From NCBI RefSeq assembly GCF_023920225.1, contig NZ_CP092587.1:682001-746000 (forward strand): a DNA stretch of 64,000 nt. The letters are read 5' to 3'. Positions within the stretch are counted from its first letter, which is position 1. Every line of letters starts with the position of its first letter. Below the pieces are notes generated by a model. It saw nothing but the letters and a program-made list of their open reading frames with translations, was not told where the DNA came from and made no database searches. The DNA is from Vibrio gazogenes. Its GTDB lineage: Bacteria; Pseudomonadota; Gammaproteobacteria; Enterobacterales; Vibrionaceae. Positions 17,196 to 30,912 of this stretch are shown in pieces. A program made the position numbers and the translations under genes.

Positions 17196-17924
17196 TTATT
17201 TGATGGGGTTTAATTTGATGAGTGTCTTCGTTCGCTTCACTGCGTCAGTTAACCCCAACTGTTGATAGGCTTGCAATTGTATTTGCAATGACTTTCTCGC
17301 AGCTTCAGTATTCGGGAAGGTCTTTTGTAGTTCCTGACAACGTCTGATCGCTGCAATCCATGCTTCCCTTCTCAAATAAAAATCTGCCGTCGCCAAGTCA
17401 TAATTAGCCAGCCTGTTCTTCAGCGCCAAAAGGCGTTGATGAGCATCTTTGGCGTAAGGACTGTCTGGATAGCGCTCAAGTAATTTTTTAAAATCGGCAA
17501 AAGCTTCTTTCGCGGGCTCAGGATCGCGATCTGACCGATCAATATTAAACAGATCCTGCATAAAATTGGCATCTTGGGCGATATTGGTTAAGCCCCTCAT
17601 ATAGAGCACCCAATCGATTTTATCGTGCGTTGGATTTAAACGCATAAAGCGATCAATCGTTGCCAGACTCATGGCGAGCTGATCACTTTTATAATAAGCG
17701 TAGATCAGATCAAGCTGGACTTGTTTTGAATACGCTCCGAACGGATAACGTGAGTCCATGGCCTCCAATTTTTCAATTGCACTGGTCCAATTACCGTTTT
17801 GCAAAGAGACTTTGGCTTCTGAATAGAGCTGTGAAGGAGGGATATCGGGAACAACGTGTTCACTGCTGGAGCATCCCGCTAGAAGTGTCAGCGCAAGTAG
17901 ACCTGATAAAGCTTGGTATTTCAT
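17196..17924 (-). CDS. bamD: Outer-membrane assembly lipoprotein BamD
   Basis: Essential lipoprotein of the BAM complex that inserts beta-barrel proteins into the outer membrane. It has 242 residues with a lipoprotein signal: MKYQALSGLLALTLLAGCSSS, lipobox LLAGC with the lipidated Cys at 18. TPR-like repeats follow, including LYSEAKVSLQNGNWTSAIEKLEAM and FADFKKLLERYPDSPYAKDA. It is divergent from rluD, the standard gammaproteobacterial layout. Confidence 0.95.
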   Translation of the reverse strand: MKYQALSGLLALTLLAGCSSSEHVVPDIPPSQLYSEAKVSLQNGNWTSAIEKLEAMDSRYPFGAYSKQVQLDLIYAYYKSDQLAMSLATIDRFMRLNPTHDKIDWVLYMRGLTNIAQDANFMQDLFNIDRSDRDPEPAKEAFADFKKLLERYPDSPYAKDAHQRLLALKNRLANYDLATADFYLRREAWIAAIRRCQELQKTFPNTEAARKSLQIQLQAYQQLGLTDAVKRTKTLIKLNPIK

Positions 17925-18074
17925 GTCAGAAGTGGCTTCCTTTAATTCAAATAGTTCAGTGAAAGTTCTCTTTGGAAAAGGTTACGTTACTTTCTCTGTG
18001 GTAACAGATACAATAGTGCATCATTTTATCCATACTAGGGACTATTAGTCTCCTTGTTTTTTAAAAAGTTCGAT

Positions 18075-19055
18075 ATGGCTCAGCAGATTGAATTAAAGAG
18101 TACCGTAAGAGATAGCCAGTTAGGACAACGCCTCGATCAGGCGATTGCCGAACTGTTTTCTGATTTTTCCCGTTCTCGTCTTAAAGAATGGTTACTTGCC
18201 GGCAAAGTGGTTGTCGATGGCGAAGTGGTGATTAAACCTCGTCAGAAAGTGATGGGAGGGGAAGAAATTGTCCTTCACGCTGAATTGGAAGATGAAGAGC
18301 GCTGGCTTCCTCAGGATATTGCGTTGGATATCGTCTATGAAGATGATGATATTCTGGTGATCAATAAACCCCGTGATTTTGTGGTCCATCCCGGTGCCGG
18401 GACACCCGATGGCACGGTGCTGAATGCATTACTGCATCATTATCCACAAATTGCGGAAGTGCCGAGAGCGGGGATTGTCCATCGTCTGGACAAGGACACA
18501 ACCGGCCTGATGGTGGTCGCCAAGACCGTTCCCGCTCAAACACGTTTGGTTCGGGAGCTCCAGAAGCGAAAAATCACCCGAGAATATGAAGCAATTGCAA
18601 TCGGAACAATGACCGCTGGCGGTTTGGTTGATCAACCGATTGGCCGACATCCGACCAAACGAACATTGATGGCTGTATCACCCATGGGAAAACCAGCCGT
18701 GACCCATTATCGGGTGGCAGAACATTTCCGTGAACATACGCGAATCAGATTGCGGTTGGAAACCGGACGAACTCACCAAATTCGTGTGCATATGGCATCG
18801 ATTCAGCATCCGTTGTTGGGCGATATTGCATATGGCGGGCGAGTCAGAATTCCGAAAGGTGCAGATGACGAGGTTGTATCGTTGATCAGAAACTTTGATC
18901 GTCAGGCGCTACACGCAGTTATGTTGCGGTTTGAACATCCGATTACAGGAGAAGAACTGGAATTTCATGCTCCAGTTCCTGAAGATATGGTGATTCTGAC
19001 TGAAGCATTACGTGACGATATCAACAAATATGGAAAAGATGAATATTCATCATGA
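18075..19055 (+). CDS. rluD: 23S rRNA pseudouridine synthase RluD (positions 1911/1915/1917)
   Basis: Isomerises three uridines in helix 69 of 23S rRNA. With the start at ATG 18075 (MAQQIELKSTVRDSQLGQRLDQ) the product has 326 residues, the E. coli length. An S4 RNA-binding domain covers about residues 15-75, and the RluA-type catalytic motif HRLDKDTTGLMVVAK holds the nucleophilic Asp at about 139. An in-frame TTG at 18054 would add seven residues and is not supported by family alignment. The stop overlaps the pgeF start by four bases. Confidence 0.95.
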   Translation: MAQQIELKSTVRDSQLGQRLDQAIAELFSDFSRSRLKEWLLAGKVVVDGEVVIKPRQKVMGGEEIVLHAELEDEERWLPQDIALDIVYEDDDILVINKPRDFVVHPGAGTPDGTVLNALLHHYPQIAEVPRAGIVHRLDKDTTGLMVVAKTVPAQTRLVRELQKRKITREYEAIAIGTMTAGGLVDQPIGRHPTKRTLMAVSPMGKPAVTHYRVAEHFREHTRIRLRLETGRTHQIRVHMASIQHPLLGDIAYGGRVRIPKGADDEVVSLIRNFDRQALHAVMLRFEHPITGEELEFHAPVPEDMVILTEALRDDINKYGKDEYSS

Positions 19056-19771
19056 TCATCCCTGACTGGCAGCTTCCTCAAAATGTTCAGGCGGTGTCTT
19101 CGACACGCCAACGCGGTGTGTCCACCGGGAAATATCACAGCCTTAACTTGGGGATGCATGTCGGTGATTCGGCGGAACATGTTGCAGAAAACCGTCAACG
19201 GATCATTGTCTATGCTGACATGCCTTCAACGCCGGTATGGATGAATCAAACCCATTCAACACAAGTGCTTCCCGTTCATCAGCCAACTACTGATGTACTG
19301 GATGCCGATGGGCTTTTTACCCGGATACCAGGTGTTGTTTGTGCGGTGATGACCGCAGACTGTTTACCTATTCTGATGACGAATACATCAGGGACTGAAG
19401 TCGCTGCGGTTCATGCTGGTTGGCGAGGGTTAGCTCACGGGATTATTGAAGAAGCCGTCGCCAACTTCTCTGGGGAAGTGATGGTATGGCTGGGGCCTGC
19501 GATCGGTAAAGCTGCTTTTGAAGTCGGTGATGATGTGGTCGAAGCGTTCACCCAGATAGACCCAATGGCTGAACAAGCGTTTGAACCACGCCAGCAAGAT
19601 GGAAAGTGGTCTGCAGATTTGGTGCAATTGGCGCAACAACGACTGAACCGAGTCGGTGTTGGACGCGTTTCCGTCAGTGGCTTATGTACATACAGTGATA
19701 GCCACAATTTTTTCTCTTTCCGTCGGGATGGTGTGACAGGAAGACAAGCTTCATTTATTTGGATCAAATAA
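19052..19771 (+). CDS. pgeF: PgeF (YfiH) laccase-domain protein
   Basis: Multicopper-oxidase-like (DUF152) protein of 239 residues. In E. coli YfiH edits mis-incorporated L-serine out of UDP-MurNAc peptide synthesis; other family members act on purine nucleosides or phenols. Seen here: the metal-site motifs AVMTADCLPILM (Cys) and AAVHAGWRGLAHGI (His), and the C-terminal GLCTYSD...FFSFRRDGVTGRQAS. It overlaps rluD by ATGA, so the two are co-translated. No signal peptide, so it is cytosolic. Confidence 0.9.
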   Translation: MIIPDWQLPQNVQAVSSTRQRGVSTGKYHSLNLGMHVGDSAEHVAENRQRIIVYADMPSTPVWMNQTHSTQVLPVHQPTTDVLDADGLFTRIPGVVCAVMTADCLPILMTNTSGTEVAAVHAGWRGLAHGIIEEAVANFSGEVMVWLGPAIGKAAFEVGDDVVEAFTQIDPMAEQAFEPRQQDGKWSADLVQLAQQRLNRVGVGRVSVSGLCTYSDSHNFFSFRRDGVTGRQASFIWIK

Positions 19772-19805
19772 CCATCTTTTTATGGTGGTGATTTGACCTC
19801 TCCCC

Positions 19806-19835
19806 CTTGAAAAAACGATCAAGCGTATCCATTTT
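19806..19835 (+). promoter_or_regulatory. Sigma-32 heat-shock promoter of clpB
   Basis: A -35 element CTTGAAA (19806-19812), preceded by further C residues, is followed after 14 bases by ATCCATTTT (19827-19835), which resembles the sigma-32 -10 consensus CCCCATnTA at the later positions. It lies about 45 bp before the clpB start. Confidence 0.65.
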
Positions 19836-19880
19836 TCTAACAGTGAAATTTTATTGCTCCGAAGCAAGCAGGAGATAGAT

Positions 19881-22454
19881 ATGCGTCTTGATCGATTTAC
19901 CAGTAAATTTCAAATTGCCATTTCTGATGCCCAGTCACTCGCACTCGGGCGTGATCATCAATATATAGAACCTGTTCATTTGATGGTCTCTTTGCTCGAT
20001 CAAAATGGCAGTCCTATCCGACCACTACTGACCATGCTGGATGTAGATGTCATGCATTTACGCTCCAAACTTGGAGAAATGCTCGATCGACTTCCTAAAG
20101 TGAGTGGCATCGGTGGTGAAGTTCAGTTGTCCAATTCCATGGGTTCAGTCTTGAATATGTGTGACAAGGTTGCCCAGAAACGACAAGATGCTTACATCTC
20201 TTCCGAAATTTTTCTTTTAGCGGCTTTAGAAGACAAAGGGCCTCTCGGAAAACTATTGAAAGAAATCGGTTTGACTGAGAAAAAAGTCTCTGACGCAATA
20301 GAGAAAATTCGTGGCGGACAGAAAGTTAATGATCCGAATGCGGAAGAGCTACGTCAGGCACTTGAGAAATATACTATCGATCTCACCGAGCGTGCGGAAC
20401 AGGGCAAACTGGATCCAGTCATTGGCCGTGATGATGAGATCCGGCGGACGATTCAGGTTCTTCAGCGCCGGACTAAAAATAATCCAGTGATTATCGGTGA
20501 GCCGGGGGTGGGTAAAACCGCCATTGTGGAAGGATTAGCGCAGCGGATTATCAACAGTGAAGTTCCGGAAGGGCTTCGCGGACGTCGGGTGCTTTCCCTT
20601 GATATGGGGGCATTGGTCGCTGGTGCGAAATATCGGGGTGAGTTTGAAGAACGTTTGAAGTCTGTTCTGAATGAGCTTGCTAAAGAAGAAGGGAATATCA
20701 TTCTGTTCATTGATGAGCTGCATACCATGGTCGGCGCTGGTAAAGGTGAAGGGTCTATGGATGCCGGTAATATGTTGAAACCGGCATTAGCCAGAGGAGA
20801 GCTTCACTGTGTTGGCGCTACAACCTTGGATGAATATCGTCAGTATATTGAAAAAGATGCCGCGCTTGAGCGTCGTTTCCAGAAAGTATTGGTCTCTGAA
20901 CCGAGTGTCGAAGATACGGTTGCGATTTTACGTGGCCTGAAAGAGCGTTATGAACTCCATCATCATGTCGAGATTACTGACCCGGCGATTGTATCGGCAG
21001 CGAGTCTTTCTCACCGATATATCTCGGATCGTCAGCTTCCCGATAAAGCAATTGATCTAATCGATGAAGCGGCTTCCAGCATTCGTCTGCAAATTGACTC
21101 AAAACCAGAAGCGTTGGATAAACTAGAACGCAGAATCGTGCAGTTGAAAATAGAACAACAGGCGCTTAGTAATGAGCATGATGATGCCAGTGAGAAACGA
21201 CTGAATATTCTCAATGATGAATTGCAAGAGAAAGAACGGGAATATGCAGAGCTAGAAGAGATCTGGAATGCTGAAAAAGCGGCCCTTTCTGGTACTCAAC
21301 ATATCAAAGCCGAACTTGAACAGGCCCGTTTGGATCTTGAAGTTGCTCGTAGAGCAACTGATCTGAACCGGATGTCGGAACTCCAGTATGGCCGCATCCC
21401 TGAATTAGAGAAGCAGTTGGATCTTGCGACTCAAGCCGAAATGCAGGAAATGACATTACTGAAAAATAAAGTAACGGATGCTGAAATTGCAGAAGTTCTG
21501 TCAAGGCAAACCGGTATTCCAGTTTCAAAAATGCTTGAAGCTGAGAAAGAAAAACTACTACGTATGGAAGATGCGTTGCATAAACGGGTTATTGGGCAAG
21601 GGGAAGCTGTTGAGGTTGTATCCAATGCAATCCGCCGTAGTCGAGCTGGTTTATCGGATCCCGCTCGACCCATTGGTTCCTTCCTATTCTTGGGGCCAAC
21701 CGGGGTTGGTAAAACTGAGCTGTGTAAAACACTCGCCAACTTTATGTTCGATAGTGATAATGCCATGGTTCGAATTGATATGTCCGAGTTTATGGAGAAG
21801 CACTCCGTGGCTCGTTTAGTGGGTGCGCCTCCCGGTTATGTCGGATACGAAGAAGGTGGATATTTGACTGAAGCCGTCCGTAGAAAACCTTATTCTGTCA
21901 TTCTATTAGATGAGGTTGAAAAAGCTCACCCTGATGTTTTCAACATTCTACTTCAGGTTTTGGATGATGGGCGATTAACCGACGGACAGGGTAGAACGGT
22001 TGATTTTCGCAATACCGTTGTAATCATGACATCTAATTTAGGTTCTTCACATATTCAGGAACATTTTAAAGAGCTGAATTATGAAACAATGAAAGAGCAA
22101 GTGATGGATGTTGTCAGTAAACATTTCCGTCCTGAGTTCCTCAACCGGATTGATGAGTGTGTGGTATTTCATCCATTGGGCAAAGGACAAATTAAGTCGA
22201 TTGCATCGATTCAGATTGAGCATCTGCGTCAACGAATGCAGGAAAAAGATTATGATCTTGAAGTTGAAGATGTTGCATTAGAATTGATTGCTCAAGTTGG
22301 CTATGACCCCGTTTATGGTGCGAGACCACTTAAACGAGCCATACAGCAATCCGTAGAAAACCCACTAGCGAAATCAATTCTGAGTGGAGAATTGCTACCA
22401 GGGATACCGATTCGTCTTTCAGTAGAAGATAGTCAGATTGTAATGTCACAGTAG
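19881..22454 (+). CDS. clpB: ClpB protein disaggregase
   Basis: Hexameric AAA+ chaperone that pulls proteins out of aggregates together with DnaK. With start ATG 19881 ([18 protein letters not shown], after AGGAGA) it has 857 residues, the E. coli length. In order: N-domain, AAA-1 with Walker A GEPGVGKT near 206, the coiled-coil middle domain (about 410-530, rich in Glu/Lys heptads), AAA-2 with Walker A GPTGVGKT near 605, and the C-terminal D2 small domain ([15 protein letters not shown]). The upstream in-frame codons from 19854 are not needed. Heat-shock control is indicated by the promoter. Confidence 0.96.
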   Translation: MRLDRFTSKFQIAISDAQSLALGRDHQYIEPVHLMVSLLDQNGSPIRPLLTMLDVDVMHLRSKLGEMLDRLPKVSGIGGEVQLSNSMGSVLNMCDKVAQKRQDAYISSEIFLLAALEDKGPLGKLLKEIGLTEKKVSDAIEKIRGGQKVNDPNAEELRQALEKYTIDLTERAEQGKLDPVIGRDDEIRRTIQVLQRRTKNNPVIIGEPGVGKTAIVEGLAQRIINSEVPEGLRGRRVLSLDMGALVAGAKYRGEFEERLKSVLNELAKEEGNIILFIDELHTMVGAGKGEGSMDAGNMLKPALARGELHCVGATTLDEYRQYIEKDAALERRFQKVLVSEPSVEDTVAILRGLKERYELHHHVEITDPAIVSAASLSHRYISDRQLPDKAIDLIDEAASSIRLQIDSKPEALDKLERRIVQLKIEQQALSNEHDDASEKRLNILNDELQEKEREYAELEEIWNAEKAALSGTQHIKAELEQARLDLEVARRATDLNRMSELQYGRIPELEKQLDLATQAEMQEMTLLKNKVTDAEIAEVLSRQTGIPVSKMLEAEKEKLLRMEDALHKRVIGQGEAVEVVSNAIRRSRAGLSDPARPIGSFLFLGPTGVGKTELCKTLANFMFDSDNAMVRIDMSEFMEKHSVARLVGAPPGYVGYEEGGYLTEAVRRKPYSVILLDEVEKAHPDVFNILLQVLDDGRLTDGQGRTVDFRNTVVIMTSNLGSSHIQEHFKELNYETMKEQVMDVVSKHFRPEFLNRIDECVVFHPLGKGQIKSIASIQIEHLRQRMQEKDYDLEVEDVALELIAQVGYDPVYGARPLKRAIQQSVENPLAKSILSGELLPGIPIRLSVEDSQIVMSQ

Positions 22455-22473
22455 TTCGGCTGGGTTGAAATCA

Positions 22474-22504
22474 CAAAAGAGGTGTCTGATGGCACCTCTT
22501 TTTG
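22474..22504 (+). terminator. clpB terminator
   Basis: AAAGAGGTG / CACCTCTTT arms with an eight-base loop followed by a T run, about 20 bp past the clpB stop. Confidence 0.88.
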
Positions 22505-22618
22505 CATGGGAGATGCGTAAAATACGTGATCACTCGGATAAAAGTGCTAAAAAATTAATCGCTTCGATTGATATTTAATCTGTTGGACGAAAAAAGAAAG
22601 AATTTATAGTTTTTGCTA

Positions 22619-22646
22619 TTGCTAAGTTAAATTAACGCCATATAAT
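22619..22646 (+). promoter_or_regulatory. rrn promoter P1
   Basis: TTGCTA, a 16-base spacer and TATAAT, followed by a GC-rich GCGCCTC discriminator typical of stringently controlled rRNA promoters. An A/T-rich stretch that could serve as an UP element precedes it. Confidence 0.65.
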
Positions 22647-22730
22647 GCGCCTCGTTGTCTCGGGACTCAGTCACGATTCAATGACGGATTTTGAGTCTTA
22701 AGTGCTCAAAAAAGAGAATAAAAAAAGTGT

Positions 22731-22758
22731 TTGACACCAAGATTTATCTCGCTAAAAT
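22731..22758 (+). promoter_or_regulatory. rrn promoter P2
   Basis: TTGACA, a 16-base spacer and TAAAAT, with an A-rich run upstream and GTCCGTCCGC downstream. About 280 bp before 16S. Confidence 0.7.
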
Positions 22759-23038
22759 GTCCGTCCGCTTCAAGTGCTAACCAAACGCTTCGGAGCTAAG
22801 CTCTTTAACAATATAGACCAATCAATCTGTGTGGGCACTCGTCGATAAATATCCAATAAGATTTTATCAATGAACCGAGTGACCAATATCAAGTTGGAAA
22901 GCAGTTTGCTGTTATCTGACAAGAGCACAGTCAATTCAGCATTACTTATGTAATGTGACTTTTTGCTTTCGCTTTTTTAAAAAGCGGAGACGAAAAGCAG
23001 TATTCATTGAGCCGACACTTCGGTGTCACAAAAACTTT
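22759..23038 (+). other. rrn leader with boxA antitermination site
   Basis: Transcribed leader before 16S rRNA. It contains the boxA-like GCTCTTTAACAA (22800-22811) that recruits Nus factors, and sequence that pairs with the 3' flank of 16S for RNase III. No protein gene is seen. Confidence 0.6.
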
Positions 23039-24579
<1,541 letters not shown>

Positions 24580-24641
24580 CGAAGAGATATTTTGGATGAG
24601 TGTCCACACAGATTGATTTGGTTTATAAGCAAAGAGAGTTT

Positions 24642-24718
24642 GGGTCTGTAGCTCAGGTGGTTAGAGCGTTCGCCTGATAAGCGAGAGGTCGGTGGTTCAA
24701 GTCCACTCAGACCCACCA
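24642..24718 (+). tRNA. ileT: tRNA-Ile (GAT)
   Basis: A 77-base cloverleaf with encoded CCA. The anticodon loop CTGATAA gives GAT, and the T-arm is GGTTCAAGTCC. It sits in the 16S-23S spacer with tRNA-Ala. Confidence 0.97.
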
Positions 24719-24813
24719 AAATCTTCGAATAGCGGCGTTAGTTTCCTCGTCGTGTATAAACGATACACGTCCTCGAAAACTGCCTTGCTCTTCAATGATT
24801 TATCTCTAAAGAT

Positions 24814-24889
24814 GGGGCTATAGCTCAGCTGGGAGAGCGCCTGCCTTGCACGCAGGAGGTCTGCGGTTCGATCCCGCATAGCTCCACCA
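24814..24889 (+). tRNA. alaT: tRNA-Ala (TGC)
   Basis: A 76-base cloverleaf with encoded CCA. Anticodon loop CTTGCAC gives TGC, T-arm GGTTCGATCCC. Second tRNA of the 16S-23S spacer. Confidence 0.97.
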
Positions 24890-24947
24890 TCTTTAAGGGT
24901 TTTTAGACAGAATCTTTAAAAATGGTTTTGTAATATACAAAATCTTT

Positions 24948-24959
24948 GCTCTTTAACAA
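24948..24959 (+). promoter_or_regulatory. Spacer boxA before 23S
   Basis: TGCTCTTTAACA matches the boxA antitermination sequence and repeats the one in the rrn leader. The rest of the 298-bp spacer from 24890 to 25187 holds only processing stems. Confidence 0.7.
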
Positions 24960-25187
24960 TTTGGAAAGCTGACAAAATAATGTGTGTTTCTTTGGAAACA
25001 GACGATTATTTGTAAAAGTTCTCAATACTTTCTCGAAAGAGAAAGACCAACACAATCAAGTGTTCTTGGAATGACACAATTTAGTGTCTATTCAATTGAG
25101 TCCGGCAAAACCAGTCTCTCGCTCATGTAAAATAATGAGAGACACCTAGGTTACTGATATGCAGCTCGAAACTTCTTCGGGTTGTAT

Positions 25188-28078
<2,891 letters not shown>

Positions 28079-28157
28079 CAACACCGAAGGGGTTTTAGGG
28101 CTCAGTAAGAGACTTGATTGTGTAGAGAGAGAATCAGCTTTTCGAATTGAAAGAATT

Positions 28158-28276
28158 TGCTTGGCGACGATAGCGTTTTGGACCCACCTGATCCCATGCC
28201 GAACTCAGTCGTGAAACGAAACAGCGCCGATGGTAGTGTGGGGTCTCCCCATGTGAGAGTAGGACATCGCCAGGCT
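28158..28276 (+). rRNA. rrf: 5S ribosomal RNA
   Basis: About 119 bases starting TGCTTGGCGACGATAGCG and ending CATCGCCAGGCT, whose ends pair as helix I. It contains the conserved CCCATGCCGAACTC segment. Confidence 0.96.
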
Positions 28277-28438
28277 TTAATTTATCGTTTGTCTACTGAA
28301 GCTTGATGCTTTTGATAGCTGCGATGCTCATGTGCACTTGCACACTGCGCGTCTCACTTCAAAATCCTCATCGCCCAGCGACAAACGTCTCAATAAAGCA
28401 ATGAGATTATAAGACTTTATTGAGAGACAGTTATTTGT

Positions 28439-28515
28439 GGAGCGGTAGTTCAGTTGGTTAGAATACCGGCCTGTCACGCCGGGGGTCGCGGGTTCGAGTC
28501 CCGTCCGCTCCGCCA
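28439..28515 (+). tRNA. aspT: tRNA-Asp (GTC)
   Basis: A 77-base cloverleaf with encoded CCA. Anticodon loop CTGTCAC gives GTC. Located after 5S, so it belongs to the distal part of the rrn operon. Confidence 0.97.
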
Positions 28516-28544
28516 CTTATTTATATTTCGCTTTTAGCGATTAC

Positions 28545-28621
<77 letters not shown>

Positions 28622-28647
28622 TTACAAATTGCATAATTATGCAAAAC

Positions 28648-28675
28648 GAAACCCGCTCATTGAGCGGGTTTTTTA
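28648..28675 (+). terminator. rrn operon terminator
   Basis: AACCCGCTCA/TGAGCGGGTT arms with a one-base gap, followed by TTTT. A strong intrinsic terminator 28 bp past tRNA-Trp. Confidence 0.9.
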
Positions 28676-28698
28676 CGTTTTGAACAAAAATAAAATTG

Positions 28699-28723
28699 TT
28701 AGGTACAAAATAGAGTGTCATAA
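28699..28723 (+). repeat. 25-bp direct repeat, left copy
   Basis: Begins TTAGGTACAAAATAG and ends GTCATAA; identical to 30913-30937 on the other side of the IS pair. It is too long to be an IS630 target duplication (normally TA). Confidence 0.85.
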
Positions 28724-28738
28724 TACCAATCGCACTAA

Positions 28739-28975
28739 TTAACTGGTCAACATGGTCCAATCTCTAAAGCAGAGTGAAATGACTCTGCTTTTGTCTGCAC
28801 AAAAACGATTCCAAGCACTACACAGCTTGTCGACAATATCGTCATAACATTCAAAACACCTATTGGCTATTTCGTTCTGACGTAACCAACTCCATACCTG
28901 CTCTATTGGATTCAGTTCCGGTGAATAGGACGGTATATGAATGATAGTCACGTTCTTGAATGAATCGGCAAGATA
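28739..28975 (-). pseudogene. IS630 transposase C-terminal fragment (element 1)
   Basis: Encodes the end of the DDE domain, including IPSYSPELNPIEQVWSWL with the catalytic Glu, down to the stop. The upstream part of this reading frame continues at 30070 beyond the inserted element. It differs from the intact copy at the last residue (MLTS instead of MLTN). Confidence 0.85.
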
Positions 28976-28991
28976 ATACCAATCGCACTAA

Positions 28992-29525
28992 TTAATTGGT
29001 CAACATGGTCCAATCTCTAAAGCAGAGTGAAATGACTCTGCTTTTGTCTGCACAAAAACGATTCCAAGCACTACACAGCTTGTCGACAATATCGTCATAA
29101 CATTCAAAACACCTATTGGCTATTTCGTTCTGACGTAACCAACTCCATACCTGCTCTATTGGATTCAGTTCCGGTGAATAGGACGGTATATGAATGATAG
29201 TCACGTTCTTGAATGAATCGGCAAGATAACTTTGATGCCAACTGGCTTGATCCATGATGACGACAGCATGTTTGTCCGTGGGTGTTGATTGAGAAATGAG
29301 CCTGAGTTGCTCTTTCATTGCTTCCATGTTGCTCATCGGCACAACAATAGCTTCAGTTTCTCCGGTATTAACGCACACCGCTCCAAAGAGGTACGCATAC
29401 TCAAATTGCTGTTGTTGTACCGCTCTGGGGCGAGTCCCTTTTTCTGCCCATATTCGGGTGGTTGTGTTGCGCTGGCCAAATCTGGCTTCATCTTGAAACC
29501 AGATTTGAACATCTTTTAAAGCCAC
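28992..29525 (-). CDS. IS630 transposase, DDE catalytic half (orfB)
   Basis: 177 residues from the first GTG, although the frame is open further upstream to the A7 run. It holds the three catalytic acids: WFQDEARFGQ (Asp), VVIMDQASWHQS (Asp) and SPELNPIEQVW (Glu), the DDE pattern of IS630. It lies in the +1 frame relative to the upstream helix-turn-helix half. The fused reading continues across the A7 run as FQIETILKIPGHVALKDVQIWFQ, so a full-length transposase needs frameshifting or transcript slippage. Confidence 0.85.
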   Translation of the reverse strand: MALKDVQIWFQDEARFGQRNTTTRIWAEKGTRPRAVQQQQFEYAYLFGAVCVNTGETEAIVVPMSNMEAMKEQLRLISQSTPTDKHAVVIMDQASWHQSYLADSFKNVTIIHIPSYSPELNPIEQVWSWLRQNEIANRCFECYDDIVDKLCSAWNRFCADKSRVISLCFRDWTMLTN

Positions 29526-29538
29526 ATGTCCTGGGATC

Positions 29539-30018
29539 TTAAGGATCGTTTCGATTTGGAATTTTTTTAAAAGCTTCTTGCGCTTCTACAGATTGCTTTG
29601 GGTGCTTTGAACGCGTTGTTATCCAAACTAAATCAAGCTTTCTCAATATTTTATAGATACCTGATAAGCTGTACGATAGGCCAAATTCCTCATGTATGAA
29701 TTCAATAATATCTGTTCCCTGTAGTCTTCCACCTTCAGGCTTAATCGCATTGGAAGTTATGTACAGCTTTAACTGAGATAGCTGGTCTTCAGTCAGTCGT
29801 GGAGGACGGCCTGTATGCTGCTTTTCTACTAAGCCTTCAACACCGTTCTTCAAATAAGTCACCACCCAGTTATTGACACTGGTACGACTGACTTTTAAAT
29901 ATTTGGCGATCTGAGTGCGGCTTTTTCCATCCACGAAATGAGATATAGCAAGAAGTCTCGTACGCATCCTAGCATCAGATGTTTCACGAATAAGTTTTGG
30001 GAAGTCAGAGGTCATCAT
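29539..30018 (-). CDS. IS630 transposase, DNA-binding half (orfA)
   Basis: About 159 residues from ATG 30018, which has AGGAG five bases upstream; a longer start at 30042 is possible. It contains a paired-like helix-turn-helix (KSRTQIAKYLKVSRTSVNNWV) and the linker GRPPRLTEDQLSQL. It terminates 12 codons after a TTTTAAAAAAATT slippery site at about 29560-29573 (minus strand). It binds the terminal repeats in this family. Confidence 0.85.
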   Translation of the reverse strand: MMTSDFPKLIRETSDARMRTRLLAISHFVDGKSRTQIAKYLKVSRTSVNNWVVTYLKNGVEGLVEKQHTGRPPRLTEDQLSQLKLYITSNAIKPEGGRLQGTDIIEFIHEEFGLSYSLSGIYKILRKLDLVWITTRSKHPKQSVEAQEAFKKIPNRNDP

Positions 30019-30069
30019 ATCAGCTCCTATTGAAGTTGACATTAGATCATAAAATTAGTGCGATTGGTA

Positions 30070-30368
30070 TAACTTTGATGCCAACTGGCTTGATCCATGA
30101 TGACGACAGCATGTTTGTCCGTGGGTGTTGATTGAGAAATGAGCCTGAGTTGCTCTTTCATTGCTTCCATGTTGCTCATCGGCACAACAATAGCTTCAGT
30201 TTCTCCGGTATTAACGCACACCGCTCCAAAGAGGTACGCATACTCAAATTGCTGTTGTTGTACCGCTCTGGGGCGAGTCCCTTTTTCTGCCCATATTCGG
30301 GTGGTTGTGTTGCGCTGGCCAAATCTGGCTTCATCTTGAAACCAGATTTGAACATCTTTTAAAGCCAC
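30070..30368 (-). pseudogene. IS630 orfB N-terminal fragment (element 1)
   Basis: Identical to the first part of the intact orfB through DQASWHQSY, then interrupted by the end of element 2. The remaining codons continue at 28975. Confidence 0.88.
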
Positions 30369-30381
30369 ATGTCCTGGGATC

Positions 30382-30861
30382 TTAAGGATCGTTTCGATTT
30401 GGAATTTTTTTAAAAGCTTCTTGCGCTTCTACAGATTGCTTTGGGTGCTTTGAACGCGTTGTTATCCAAACTAAATCAAGCTTTCTCAATATTTTATAGA
30501 TACCTGATAAGCTGTACGATAGGCCAAATTCCTCATGTATGAATTCAATAATATCTGTTCCCTGTAGTCTTCCACCTTCAGGCTTAATCGCATTGGAAGT
30601 TATGTACAGCTTTAACTGAGATAGCTGGTCTTCAGTCAGTCGTGGAGGACGGCCTGTATGCTGCTTTTCTACTAAGCCTTCAACACCGTTCTTCAAATAA
30701 GTCACCACCCAGTTATTGACACTGGTACGACTGACTTTTAAATATTTGGCGATCTGAGTGCGGCTTTTTCCATCCACGAAATGAGATATAGCAAGAAGTC
30801 TCGTACGCATCCTAGCATCAGATGTTTCACGAATAAGTTTTGGGAAGTCAGAGGTCATCAT
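30382..30861 (-). CDS. IS630 orfA of the interrupted element 1
   Basis: Same 159-residue product as the intact copy at 29539-30018, with no amino-acid differences and the same A7 run near its end. The reading frame is intact, but the catalytic half downstream is broken, so it can at most bind ends or act as a regulator. Confidence 0.8.
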   Translation of the reverse strand: MMTSDFPKLIRETSDARMRTRLLAISHFVDGKSRTQIAKYLKVSRTSVNNWVVTYLKNGVEGLVEKQHTGRPPRLTEDQLSQLKLYITSNAIKPEGGRLQGTDIIEFIHEEFGLSYSLSGIYKILRKLDLVWITTRSKHPKQSVEAQEAFKKIPNRNDP

Positions 30862-30912
30862 ATCAGCTCCTATTGAAGTTGACATTAGATCATAAAATTA
30901 GTGCGATTGATA

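Larger units (their letters stand above)
28976..30069 (-). mobile_element. IS630-family element 2, apparently intact
   Basis: About 1094 bp with terminal inverted repeats: ATACCAATCGCACTAATT at the left (28976-28993) and its complement at the right (30053-30070, the last base shared with the flank). It is flanked by TA (28974-28975 and 30070-30071), the target duplication of the IS630/Tc1-mariner group. The exact end may be off by one base. It carries a two-frame transposase on the minus strand. Confidence 0.88.
28723..30912 (-). mobile_element. IS630-family element 1, interrupted by element 2
   Basis: The outer IS copy is split into 28723-28975 (transposase 3' end) and 30070-30912 (5' part). 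Joined, it is about 1096 bp. Its left end is ATACCAATCGCACTAATT. The right end reads AATTAGTGCGATTGATA where element 2 has GATTGGTA; a two-base GT deletion would explain this. The two halves rejoin across a TA within the transposase gene. The copy is therefore dead, by insertion of a near-identical sibling. Confidence 0.88.
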
